The notes beneath the pieces were generated by a model. The model was not told the DNA's origin. It made no database searches and was given only the letters and a program-made list of their open reading frames with translations. Positions 26,025-34,505 of a DNA stretch of 64,000 nt are shown piece by piece. A program made the position numbers and the translations under genes. How positions within the stretch are numbered: the stretch's first letter is position 1; every line of letters begins with the position of its first letter. The DNA comes from Streptomyces griseocarneus (GTDB lineage Bacteria; Actinomycetota; Actinomycetes; Streptomycetales; Streptomycetaceae). The stretch spans positions 124,001 to 188,000 of the forward strand of contig NZ_BNBL01000005.1 of NCBI RefSeq assembly GCF_014655595.1, given 5' to 3'.

Positions 26025-26954
26025 TCAGCCGCCGTCGAACGACGACCGGAAGGAGTCGAGCGTGGCGGCCATGCGGTCGGACTGGCCCTTGGTGAACATG
26101 AACATGCCCTTGTCGTCCGTGTAGTCCATGTAGTTGACGAACATGTCGCCGTCCGGGCCGTTGTTGCAGGTCAGCGAGGGGAAGGTGGGGGTGCCGAAGT
26201 TGGGGCCGCCGGCGTTCGGGGTGTCGGCGACGAGATCGCTGCCGCTGCAGCCGCCGTCGTCGTCGCCCCAGATGTGGAACAGGTTGAGCCAGTGCCCCAC
26301 CTCATGGGTCGCCGTGCGCCCGAGGTTGAAGGGGGCCGTCGCGGTGCCCGACGTGCCGAAGAACTTGTGGCCGATGACCACTCCGTCCGTCTCGGGGTCT
26401 CCGCCGGGGAACTGGGCGTAGCCGAGTATCTCGCTGGGGTCATTGGGGTCGAAGATGCGCGGGCAGACCCAGATGTTGAGGTACTTGTCGGCCGGCCAGG
26501 CATCGTGGCCCCCGGTGGACGCGGATTTCACCTCGTCGGTGAAGATGTTGAACTTCGTCTTCGCCGTCTCGGTGCGGGTGATGCCGTCGGTGGGCTGCCC
26601 GTCCGGGTCCGTCGTGGCGAGCTCGAACTCGATGCGGCTGTCGGCCACGAGCGGTTTCCACACCGGCGGGACCTGGCCGACGTCCGCGTTCTGCGCCCTG
26701 TAGTCCTTGTTCAGCACGTCGATCTGGCCGGTGATCTGGTCGTCGTCGATGTTCTGCGCCGCGGTGTGGAAGACCACGTGCACGACGACCGGGATCCTGG
26801 TCGGGCCCACGCGAGCCGTCGCCGCGGCGCCCGTCTCGTAGGCGAAGGCCTGGTTCTCGATCTCGACGCGGGCGCTGGCGTATGCCGGGCTTTCGGCCAT
26901 CAGCCGGTGGTGAACCGGCATCGTGCCGCAGCCCCGGCGGGTCGGAGTACTCAC
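26025..26954 (-). CDS. zinc metalloprotease, M43 (pappalysin/cytophagalysin)-like
   Basis: A 309-residue metzincin. The zinc site is HEVGHWLNLFH at residues 217-227 (HExxHxxxxxH with Leu at the usual Gly position), and a Met-turn candidate VNYMDYTDD follows about 45 residues later, as in M43 peptidases. Four cysteines in the second half could form disulphides. Despite this, the N-terminus (MSTPTRRGCGTMPVHHRLMA) does not look like a standard signal peptide, so the export route is unclear. GTG at 26954 has GGAGG 6 bases upstream. It is divergent from the AAA+ gene. Confidence 0.87.
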   Translation of the reverse strand: MSTPTRRGCGTMPVHHRLMAESPAYASARVEIENQAFAYETGAAATARVGPTRIPVVVHVVFHTAAQNIDDDQITGQIDVLNKDYRAQNADVGQVPPVWKPLVADSRIEFELATTDPDGQPTDGITRTETAKTKFNIFTDEVKSASTGGHDAWPADKYLNIWVCPRIFDPNDPSEILGYAQFPGGDPETDGVVIGHKFFGTSGTATAPFNLGRTATHEVGHWLNLFHIWGDDDGGCSGSDLVADTPNAGGPNFGTPTFPSLTCNNGPDGDMFVNYMDYTDDKGMFMFTKGQSDRMAATLDSFRSSFDGG

Positions 26955-27217
26955 AGTGCACCTCCGGATTCGGCCGCGCGAGGCGGCTCTGGCCGGTGAG
27001 GGGAATTTCCGTATGCCGGATGCCGGTGAGGGCCGGCATGCCGTGAGAAAGCCATGCTGCGAAAAGGCCTTTCACTAAAAGGCTAAGGTGCGTTGCGAAC
27101 CGGGGCAAAAGATGCATGCGCGCAAAAGGCCCGGACACCGGACGGCCGGGCCGGGGCGGCCGCCCGGCACGGAAGCCGCCCACGGCGGGCCCCGGCCGCC
27201 GAACTATTCTGTGGCGC

Positions 27218-28564
27218 ATGCCCGACGACTCCCCCCTCCTCAAAAGCCTGCGCGCCGCCATCGACGCCGCCCCCGACGACGTGCCGCTGCGGCTGCACTT
27301 CGCCGAACTCCTGCTCGGGCAGGAGCGGCAACAGGAGGCGATCGCCCAGCTCGCCGCCGCCCTGCAGCGCGAGCCGGGCAACACCGAGGCGCAGACGCTG
27401 ATGGGGCGTGCCGTCACGCCCGCCGTCGCCCCGCAGGTCACGGTCCCTCCGCCCGCCGTGTCCCAGGAGTCCGCCCCGGCCTCCGCCCACGCCCCCGCGC
27501 CCGGCGGTTCCGGCCCGTACGACTGGCGGCGCGCCGAGGACGAGCTGTCGGCCGTCGTCCCGCCCCGCTTCGTGCGGTCGGCACCGGAAGAGACCGCCGC
27601 GGCCGGGGCGGAGCAGAGCCCGGAGGGCCCGCTCCCCGCCCACGACCTGCCCACCGGTCCGCACGACGACGACGCGTCGTCCCCCTGGGACGTCGAGAGC
27701 GGCACCCTCGCCCTGGCCGACGTCGGCGGCATGCACGAGGTCAAGGAGCGCCTGGAGGCCGCGTTCCTCGCCCCCATGCGCAACCCCGAACTGCGCAGGC
27801 TGTACGGCAAGAGCCTGGGCGGCGGACTGCTGATGTACGGGCCGCCCGGCTGCGGCAAGACCTACATCGCCCGCGCCGTGGCGGGCGAGCTAGGCGCCCG
27901 CTTCATGTCCGTCAGCATCAGCGACGTCCTCGACATGTGGATGGGCAACTCCGAACGCAACCTCCGCCAGCTCTTCGAGACCGCCCGCCGCAACGCCCCC
28001 TGCGTGCTCTTCCTCGACGAGCTCGACGCGCTGGGCGCCAAGCGCAGCCAGATCCGCCACACCGGCATGCGCACGACCGTCAACCAGCTCCTCACCGAGC
28101 TCGACGGCGTGAGCGGTTCGGCCGACGACGGCGTCTTCGTCCTCGCCGCCACCAACCACCCCTGGGACGTGGACACCGCCCTGCGCCGCCCCGGCCGCCT
28201 GGACCGGATGCTGCTCGTGCTGCCGCCCGACCAGCCCGCGCGCGAGGCGATCCTGCGCCACCACCTCAAGGACCGCCCGGTCGCCGGCATCGACCTGGCC
28301 AAACTGGCCAAGCGGACCGACGGCTTCTCCGGCGCGGACCTCAAACACCTGTGCGAGTCTGCGGCCGAGCGCGCGCTGATGGACTCGGTACGGACCGGCG
28401 AGGCCCGGATGATCGGCATGGGAGACTTCACGGCCGCCCTCGGTCAGGTGCGGCCCTCCACGGGCCCGTGGTTCGCCTCGGCCCGCAACGTCGCCCAGTT
28501 CGCCAACGAGGGCGGGGCGTACGACGAACTCCTGGTCTACCTCAAGAAGCGGAAGATGCTGTGA
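27218..28564 (+). CDS. AAA+ ATPase with N-terminal TPR-like segment
   Basis: A 448-residue protein. Residues 1-65 form TPR-like helices, followed by a Pro/Ala-rich linker to about residue 155. Then comes one classical AAA module: Walker A GPPGCGKTY, Walker B CVLFLDELDALG, sensor-1 AATNHPWD and arginine finger segment RRPGRLDR. It is closest to Cdc48/FtsH-type AAA domains but lacks a protease domain, so an unfoldase or remodelling role is likely. No Shine-Dalgarno precedes the ATG; instead TATTCT lies 8 bases upstream, which suggests a leaderless transcript. The stop overlaps the GTG of the next gene, so the two work together. Confidence 0.88.
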   Translation: MPDDSPLLKSLRAAIDAAPDDVPLRLHFAELLLGQERQQEAIAQLAAALQREPGNTEAQTLMGRAVTPAVAPQVTVPPPAVSQESAPASAHAPAPGGSGPYDWRRAEDELSAVVPPRFVRSAPEETAAAGAEQSPEGPLPAHDLPTGPHDDDASSPWDVESGTLALADVGGMHEVKERLEAAFLAPMRNPELRRLYGKSLGGGLLMYGPPGCGKTYIARAVAGELGARFMSVSISDVLDMWMGNSERNLRQLFETARRNAPCVLFLDELDALGAKRSQIRHTGMRTTVNQLLTELDGVSGSADDGVFVLAATNHPWDVDTALRRPGRLDRMLLVLPPDQPAREAILRHHLKDRPVAGIDLAKLAKRTDGFSGADLKHLCESAAERALMDSVRTGEARMIGMGDFTAALGQVRPSTGPWFASARNVAQFANEGGAYDELLVYLKKRKML

Positions 28565-29661
28565 ACACGAACACGGGCACCGGAACGGAGCTGAAGGAAC
28601 GCGCCGTCGCCCTCATGCACGCCGGGCGCCACCAGCAGGCCGCCGAGCTCCTGGCCCGGTACCTGGTGGACGCGCCCGGGGACGCCTGGGCGTGGTCCCA
28701 CCTCGCGTTCTGCCGCTTCCGCGCCGGCGACCACGAGGGCGCCCTGAAGGCGGCGGACGAGGGCATAGCCGCCGACCCCGAGTGCTGGTACCCGTGGGAG
28801 CGGCGGGCCTTCCTGCTGCCGTTCTTCATGCGCGTCGACGAGGCGCTGGAGGCCGCCCGGGAGGCCGTCCGGCTGGGCCCCGAGGTCTCGGACGCCCACA
28901 GCGTGCTCGCCAGGTGCCTGCTCTTCACCGGCGACCACCAGGGCTGCTACGAGGCCCACCGCAAGGTGGTCGAGCTCGACCCCGAGAACCCCACGGCGCA
29001 CTTCAACCTCGCCCACCCCGCAGAGCTGATCGGCCGCCTCGACGTCCGGGAGCAGGCGCTCCGCAACGTCCTGCGCCTGGACCCCGACCACGCCGACGCG
29101 CGCGCCCAGCTCGCGGAACTGCACAGCGACGCGCAGCGCATCAAGCTGCCCGAACTGGCCGGTGAGTACAGCGCCGCCCTCGGCACCAAGCCGAACTCCC
29201 CCTACATCGAGCACCGGCTCAACGCGGTCGTCCTCCAGCTGCTGCGCCGCACCCGCTGGTTCGCCCTGATCTGCCTCGTGATCGCCGCCCAGGCGTCACG
29301 GGCCTTCCCGACGGGCAACGCCCCCACGGAGCTGCCCGTGCCGCTCGGCATCCGGTTGTGGTCCCTGGTGCTGATGAGCGTCACCTGGGCCCTCGGCGCC
29401 TGGTTCTTCGCGTACCGCAAGCTCCCGAGGGGCGCGCGGAACACCGTGTGGTCGCTGCTGCGACGCCACTGGCCCTCGCGGCTGCCCGTCGCGCAGGCGC
29501 TGTGGGGCACGCTGTGCGCGGTCGTGCTGGTGCTCGTCCCGTGGACGGACCGGGGGTACGAGCAGACGATCGCCCTGGTGGGCGCGGTGCCGGTGGTGCT
29601 CGCCATGTGGTTCGGGAACTCCTGGCGACGGGTGGAGAAGGAACGCCGCGAGAAGAAGTGA
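28561..29661 (+). CDS. TPR-repeat membrane protein coupled to the AAA+ ATPase
   Basis: A 366-residue protein. About 200 N-terminal residues are tetratricopeptide repeats (GRHQQAAELLARYLVDAPGD, DHEGALKAADEGIAADPECW, LRNVLRLDPDHADARAQLAE). Three or four membrane segments follow (FALICLVIAAQ, LWSLVLMSVTWALGAWFFA, VAQALWGTLCAVVLVLVPW, TIALVGAVPVVLAMWFG) and then a basic tail. It is translationally coupled to the AAA+ gene by a GTGA overlap. It probably anchors the ATPase or its clients at the membrane. The function is not known. Confidence 0.8.
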   Translation: MNTNTGTGTELKERAVALMHAGRHQQAAELLARYLVDAPGDAWAWSHLAFCRFRAGDHEGALKAADEGIAADPECWYPWERRAFLLPFFMRVDEALEAAREAVRLGPEVSDAHSVLARCLLFTGDHQGCYEAHRKVVELDPENPTAHFNLAHPAELIGRLDVREQALRNVLRLDPDHADARAQLAELHSDAQRIKLPELAGEYSAALGTKPNSPYIEHRLNAVVLQLLRRTRWFALICLVIAAQASRAFPTGNAPTELPVPLGIRLWSLVLMSVTWALGAWFFAYRKLPRGARNTVWSLLRRHWPSRLPVAQALWGTLCAVVLVLVPWTDRGYEQTIALVGAVPVVLAMWFGNSWRRVEKERREKK

Positions 29662-29676
29662 GCGTTCCGGGGCCGG

Positions 29677-30087
29677 TCAGGGCAGGTTCAGGGGCCGCAG
29701 CCCCCGGGGCGGCAGGCCGCCGACGGGCAGCCCGTCCCGGGTGGCCGCCTTCGCGGTCTCGCCGAGGGCCTCGCCGGCCGACCCCGCCGCGTGGCCGCTG
29801 ACCTGCTGAACGGCGGTGGTCGTCTTCTTCACCGCCGTACCGCCCGTCCGGCCCACCGTGGGCACGGTCTTCTTGACCGCCCGGCTCCCGGCCTCACCGG
29901 CCAGCCCGGTCGTCTGCCGGGCGGCTCCGTCGACCGTCGAGCCCAGATCGCCGGGATCGACGGCGCGCAGGCCGCCCAGGTCAAGAACCGTCGGCAGGTC
30001 CGCCGCATACGCGGCGGCACCCGGCCCGCCGGCACCCGCACCCAGGGCCGCGGCCGCCAGGGCGGCTGTCGCGAGGACTCGTCGCAT
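29677..30087 (-). CDS. small secreted Ala/Gly/Thr-rich protein
   Basis: A 136-residue exported protein of unknown function. It has a signal peptide (RRVLATAALAAAALGAGAGG, cut near AAAYAADLP), then a low-complexity chain with repeated VKKTVPTVG/VKKTTTAV units. The start at 30087 has AGGAG 5 bases upstream; earlier in-frame codons have no site. It ends 15 bases after the convergent TPR gene with no room for a separate terminator. Confidence 0.65.
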   Translation of the reverse strand: MRRVLATAALAAAALGAGAGGPGAAAYAADLPTVLDLGGLRAVDPGDLGSTVDGAARQTTGLAGEAGSRAVKKTVPTVGRTGGTAVKKTTTAVQQVSGHAAGSAGEALGETAKAATRDGLPVGGLPPRGLRPLNLP

Positions 30088-30342
30088 CAGGACTCCTTCA
30101 GAACGTCGGCGCGATGGGCTCTCGCGACAAGAACGAGCCGGGGAAGCCTCCGGACACGTCGGCCGTGGTGATGTTCCTCCGCGCACCGTCCCCTGGGGCG
30201 GTGCTCACCTCACGGTTTCGAGGAGCGGCGAAGGGGCTGGGGTTGCGCGCCGGGCCTGAGGAGACTGGCTGTCGTGCTCACCGCGACCGGATGGTGAGCG
30301 TTCGTCGGCTGGCAAGCCGTGATGTGTGAGGGGGAGTCCCAC

Positions 30343-30735
30343 ATGGCACTGCGCGAGACGATCAAGAAGAAGGCGGTGCGCCGGGTGGCGGCGCTGTCCG
30401 TCGCGGCCGCGACGGCGAGCGTCATGGCGGTCGGCACGGCCGACGCCAGGCCCGCCGGCGACCCGTGGGCGGGATGTCCGTACGGCGCGGTCTGCATCTA
30501 CCCGCAGAACCAGAGCCCGGCGGTCAGCCCGTCGCACGTCTTCTGGAGCTACGGGCCCCACAACCTGAGCAACCAGTACGGCTGGCACTGGGTCCTCAAC
30601 AACCAGTCCGGCGGAGCCCACGCCCGCCTGTGCACCGGCTACAACGGCACCGGCTGCAACTACGACATGGCGGCCCAGAACGGCGTCTGGGCCGACCTCG
30701 GCCCGGTCAACTCCATCACCCTGGACCGGCCGTGA
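30343..30735 (+). CDS. small secreted protein, peptidase-inhibitor-I36-like
   Basis: A 130-residue exported protein. The signal peptide is RRVAALSVAAATASVMAVGT, cut near ADA. The mature part is about 95 residues with four cysteines and a CPYGAVCIYPQN motif that resembles the first strand of the I36 (SMPI-type) peptidase inhibitors of Streptomyces, plus Trp/Tyr/Asn-rich beta segments (GWHWVLNNQSGG). The start at 30343 has GGGGGAG 6 bases upstream. Inhibitory activity is not proven by sequence. Confidence 0.75.
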   Translation: MALRETIKKKAVRRVAALSVAAATASVMAVGTADARPAGDPWAGCPYGAVCIYPQNQSPAVSPSHVFWSYGPHNLSNQYGWHWVLNNQSGGAHARLCTGYNGTGCNYDMAAQNGVWADLGPVNSITLDRP

Positions 30736-30791
30736 CCCCCCGCCTGAGATCCACCGGGGCCTGACCCGCGGGCCCGCACCCTCCGACCGCC

Positions 30792-30818
30792 GGGACCGCG
30801 TCCACCGGAACGCGGCCC
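30792..30818. terminator. hairpin between convergent genes
   Basis: GGG-(A)-CCGCGT and ACGCGG-CCC form a 9-bp stem with one bulged A and an 8-base loop, between the inhibitor-like gene and the end of the thiopeptide operon. There is no T-run. Confidence 0.45.
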
Positions 30819-30866
30819 CGGCCAGGCGTATCGGTGCCTACCAGAGGCCATTGACACGGCCTGCCG

Positions 30867-32540
30867 TCAGCCCTCTGCGCGGCGCCCGAGCGGCAGGAGG
30901 TACTGGAGAGGCTGATCCAGGTCCTCCAGGCCGAAGAGCTCGTGGGCCAGGTCGTCGTGGAAGCCTCCGAGCGGGGTGCCCGCCAGACCCAGGGCCGTGG
31001 CCGTGAGGAGGAGGGTCTGGGCCAGGTGGCCCGTTTCCAGGAGGGCCAGGCGCAGGGCACGCAGGCCGTAACGGCGGCGCAGCAGGCCGAGGTCGACGTA
31101 CAGCCCCAGCACGACCGGTGCTTCGTCGATGCCGATCCAGTCGGGGTCCTCCGCCGGGCGCGAGAAGTACGTCGAGAGCGACTTGATGTCCGCGACGGGA
31201 GGCACCGGGCCCACGGGACGCAGAGTCCGGCGTTCGGGCACGCAGTCGTACGTGCCCGCCGGAACGCCGGCCACGTCGAGGGCGAGCAGGCGCACGCGGG
31301 CCGTGTAGAGCGCGCCCGCGCTCGGGTACGGACGGTGGACCAGGGACCGGGCCGAGCCGTCCGCGAGGCGCTGCTCGGAACGGCTGCTCTCGGACAGCGC
31401 GTTCCACAGCAGCGTGCCGAGCGAACCGGCGTCCAGCGGCCCGCCGAGCGCGCCGCGTACGGACGCCCGGCGCGCCAGCACGGTGCGCAACGACACCTCG
31501 GGCAGGCGCTCCGCCGGAAGGGGAACCTCCGGTGACCGCTCCACCACAGGAGCCGACGGCGACGGCAACGGCCGCAGCGCCGTGTCCTCGTTGCGCCCGA
31601 TCTGGAACTTGCTGCGCTCCAGATACCGAAGGTCGGGCGCGCCATGACCCTCCGGGAAGAACGACGGCGGCTCGCCCGCGTCCAGCAGCGTCCGCGCGGC
31701 GAGCCGGCACACCGCGCGCTCCTCGTCCGGGGTGATGCCGAGCCGGTTGAGGAGCATGTGCAGCTGGGACGCCCAGACCCACTCCCACCCCGCCCTCGCC
31801 TCGCCGAACTCGGCCCGCAGCGCCTCGTCGGCCTCCCGCACCCCGCGGACCCACTCCACCAGCCAGGCTGCGCCGGCGTCCGCCTCCAGCCCCTCCCGCA
31901 GGGCCCGCGCCCGCCGCTCCAGCGCCGCGTGCTGCGCCGCGTACACGGTGTTGACCCGCATGTGGACCGCCGCACCCGGCAGCAGCGGCACCTCGGTGAC
32001 CCACCGCCAGCCCGCCGCCTGCCGCCGCAGCCACCGCGCCGCTGCGAGCCGGTCCATGCCGAGCGCGTACGCCGTGGCATGGGCCAGGTCCGCCGCGAGC
32101 GTGAGGCGTCCCGAGCCGGAGGGCGTCCGCCGGAGCTCGCGCAGTGCCTCCACCGCCACCCGCGAGGAGACCGCGAAGACCCGCTCGGCCGTCGGCAGCG
32201 CGCGCGGCCCGCCGTAGCGGTCCGTCTCCGGGACGTACTCCACCGCGCGGACCTCGCCGTGGTGCGACGGCCACGAACCCGCCACCGCGGTCCGCTCCTT
32301 CGCCGCCCGGGCCAGCGCCCCCGGCAGTTCGGCGGCCGCCGCCGCGCTCAGCCCGCGGACTCGTATCCGCAGGTGCGGGCCGTCCTCCCCGTACCGGATG
32401 AAGAACCACCGCGCCGCTTCCCCGGACGCCACCAGCCCGTCGAGGAGCGGAGCCGCGTCCTCGGTCAGGAAGGCGTCGGTGTCCTCCGTGCCCGAGTGCA
32501 GGAAGAGGTGGTGGCTGTGCCAGGTGTCGGTCGTCGTCAC
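30867..32540 (-). CDS. lazF: bifunctional thiopeptide enzyme: LanB elimination domain fused to azoline dehydrogenase (LazF-like)
   Basis: A 557-residue fusion. Residues about 5-270 match the small 'thiopeptide-type bacteriocin' LanB C-terminal domain (WHSHHLFLHSG near the start, then FIRYGEDGPHLRIRVRG); this removes glutamate from glutamylated Ser to give dehydroalanine. Residues about 330-557 are a SagB-type FMN nitroreductase-fold oxidase (VLARRASVRGALGG, PYPSAGALYTARV, GLAGTPLGGF), which oxidises azolines to azoles. The same fusion is the hallmark of LazF in the lactazole pathway. GTG start with AAGG 7 bases upstream; 48 bases separate it from the YcaO gene. It is the last gene of the operon. 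Confidence 0.92.
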   Translation of the reverse strand: MTTTDTWHSHHLFLHSGTEDTDAFLTEDAAPLLDGLVASGEAARWFFIRYGEDGPHLRIRVRGLSAAAAAELPGALARAAKERTAVAGSWPSHHGEVRAVEYVPETDRYGGPRALPTAERVFAVSSRVAVEALRELRRTPSGSGRLTLAADLAHATAYALGMDRLAAARWLRRQAAGWRWVTEVPLLPGAAVHMRVNTVYAAQHAALERRARALREGLEADAGAAWLVEWVRGVREADEALRAEFGEARAGWEWVWASQLHMLLNRLGITPDEERAVCRLAARTLLDAGEPPSFFPEGHGAPDLRYLERSKFQIGRNEDTALRPLPSPSAPVVERSPEVPLPAERLPEVSLRTVLARRASVRGALGGPLDAGSLGTLLWNALSESSRSEQRLADGSARSLVHRPYPSAGALYTARVRLLALDVAGVPAGTYDCVPERRTLRPVGPVPPVADIKSLSTYFSRPAEDPDWIGIDEAPVVLGLYVDLGLLRRRYGLRALRLALLETGHLAQTLLLTATALGLAGTPLGGFHDDLAHELFGLEDLDQPLQYLLPLGRRAEG

Positions 32541-32588
32541 GTGCGGCCCTTGTTGGTCGGATCGGTGGTCGGGGTCGGCTGGGAGCCG

Positions 32589-34505
32589 TCAGGGGAAGGG
32601 GTGCGGGTGGATCGCCAGGTCCGCGTAGCGCAGCGGCCGGTCGGTGCGGCCCAGCCGGTGGGGGACGTCGAGCAGCCGGGGCAGGCCCCTGGTGCGGTGG
32701 TTGACATGCCCGAAGGTCATCGGCAGCGACCCGGGCACGATGACCTTCGCGCAGTGGAGGCCGAGCCGGTCCCGCAGACCGGGCTCGGTCTGATCGACGG
32801 CGATCACCTCGAGCTCCGCGTCCGCCAGGCGGCTCACGGTCGCCTCGAGCAGGGCGGCGAGGTCGGTCACGGGCTCCGGAGCGCCCGGCCAGGCCTCGGC
32901 GACCGACAGGCGTGGCGTGTCGGCGAACAGGAACTCCACCCGCGGGCCCGCCTCGGGGAGCGTGCTCAGGCCCACGTGGTCGTCGAGCGTCAGGACGAGC
33001 TCCGGCCGGTCCAGCATCGGGCGGAGCCGCTCGGGATCGCGCGGGCGGCCGTCGGCGAAGGCGCGGTGCGCGGACTCCAGGACGTTGGTGACGACCTCGG
33101 CGACCGCCGAACGGATCGCCGTGCGCGGGTCGTGGTGGGCCCCGGCGGCCAGGAACATCCGGGGCGCCTCGGGGTGGGAGCCCTCGTAGCGGCAGACGGC
33201 CACGACCGCCGGGATCCCGAAGTCGTTCGTCGCGTCGAGGAGGACGAGCCGGTAGCCGGCCATGGCCGCACGGTCGGCGAGCAGGGCCGTGTCGAGGTCC
33301 TCGGGCGGCGGTTCGACGCGGGGCAGCGGGGTGGCCGCGTACCAGGCCATCAGGAACGCGTCCCGCTCCGCGACCTCGAACAGGCCGTAGAGCGCGGCCT
33401 CCTCGAGGCTGTTGCCGAGCCCGCACCCGTTGGAGGACTCGTACACCACGCGCGGCCGGCCGTCACCCGGCACGTCCCAGTACGCCACGTGCTCGGGCAC
33501 GGCGATCGCCCGGCCGCGGGTGAGCGACCAGCCGTGCACCCAGTCCAGCTCCAGCTGCGGGGTGTACGGCACGGTCCGCGACGCCGGGTGACCGTGGTAG
33601 GCGGGGTCGGGCAGGCCGAGCCGCTCCGGGTCCACCGCCCGCCCGGGCCCCAGCGCGGCGAAGGACGCCCGCAGTTCCGTACGCCGGCCGGTGGGGCGCA
33701 TGCCCGCGTACCGCTCGACGCTCTCGAAGAGCGCCACCCGCTCGCTGTCGGCGAAGTCGCCGGCGCGGCCGTATCCGCCGTCGTCCAGCGGCCGCCCGTC
33801 GGTCACCAGCGCCGTCGTCAGGCAGAAGGCCGAATCCTCCGACCGGAACAGCCCGCGCACCGGTCCGAACCGCTCGTCGTGCAGGGCCGCGCGCATCTCC
33901 GCGTTGCCGGTACGGGCGTTGGCGCCGCGCAACCGCGTCGGGTTGGGCAGCGGCCGGGGACCGGACGGCAGGGGCGCGACCGAGGCCGCGGAGTCCGGCG
34001 GCAAGGGGCGGCACACCGCACAGCCGCCGACCGGGCGGATGCTGTGGGTGGACCAGGTGGCGCGCGCGGTGTGCACGAGGTGCACCGTGGCCGCATCCCC
34101 TGAATCCGCCGGGGCGCCCTCCACGGAGGCTTCCAGGAGGTCCAGCGCGAGGGCGCCGACCGCCTCGCCGAGCGCGGGGGAGGGCACTCCGGCCAGCGCC
34201 AGCCCCGGGCTCTGCCACGGCACCCGGCCGCCCGTCGTGGCCAGGCGCTGGTACTCCGTACAGGACAGACAGGCGGCCGCGCCCGGCCGCAGCACGGGCC
34301 CGACCACGGCCAGCGCCCCGTCGAAACGCACCGGAACCAGGGCTACCGGGTGCGTGAGCGCATGGCGGCTCAGCTCCTCGGCGAGCCCCAGCGTCCATCG
34401 CGTCAGCAGGACGACGGCCGGGCCCGCCGTGGCCGTCGACGCGGACTCGGCATCGAGCACCGGCACGGGCAAGGAGCCGAGAAGAGGTGGCATGTCGGGT
34501 GTCAT
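32589..34505 (-). CDS. lazE: YcaO azoline-forming cyclodehydratase with N-terminal zinc/E1-like part (LazE-like)
   Basis: A 638-residue protein that uses ATP to cyclise Cys and Ser of the precursor core to thiazolines and oxazolines. The C-terminal two thirds are a YcaO domain with SERVALFESVERYAG and NSLEEAALYGLFEVAERDAF (ATP/Mg-binding acidic residues). The last residues HPHPFP give the PxPxP tail needed for activity in azoline-forming YcaOs. The N-terminal 200 residues carry two CxxC pairs (CLSC, CAVC) likely to hold zinc, as in TOMM leader-binding partner domains. It starts by an ATGA overlap with the preceding gene, so the enzymes are made in fixed ratio. Confidence 0.93.
   Translation of the reverse strand: MTPDMPPLLGSLPVPVLDAESASTATAGPAVVLLTRWTLGLAEELSRHALTHPVALVPVRFDGALAVVGPVLRPGAAACLSCTEYQRLATTGGRVPWQSPGLALAGVPSPALGEAVGALALDLLEASVEGAPADSGDAATVHLVHTARATWSTHSIRPVGGCAVCRPLPPDSAASVAPLPSGPRPLPNPTRLRGANARTGNAEMRAALHDERFGPVRGLFRSEDSAFCLTTALVTDGRPLDDGGYGRAGDFADSERVALFESVERYAGMRPTGRRTELRASFAALGPGRAVDPERLGLPDPAYHGHPASRTVPYTPQLELDWVHGWSLTRGRAIAVPEHVAYWDVPGDGRPRVVYESSNGCGLGNSLEEAALYGLFEVAERDAFLMAWYAATPLPRVEPPPEDLDTALLADRAAMAGYRLVLLDATNDFGIPAVVAVCRYEGSHPEAPRMFLAAGAHHDPRTAIRSAVAEVVTNVLESAHRAFADGRPRDPERLRPMLDRPELVLTLDDHVGLSTLPEAGPRVEFLFADTPRLSVAEAWPGAPEPVTDLAALLEATVSRLADAELEVIAVDQTEPGLRDRLGLHCAKVIVPGSLPMTFGHVNHRTRGLPRLLDVPHRLGRTDRPLRYADLAIHPHPFP

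Noticed and set aside
30838..33426. 862-codon minus-strand frame over the thiopeptide genes
   Set aside because: It runs across two enzyme genes in another frame and is Arg/Pro/Gly-rich without motifs. The YcaO and oxidase frames are clearly the coding ones.
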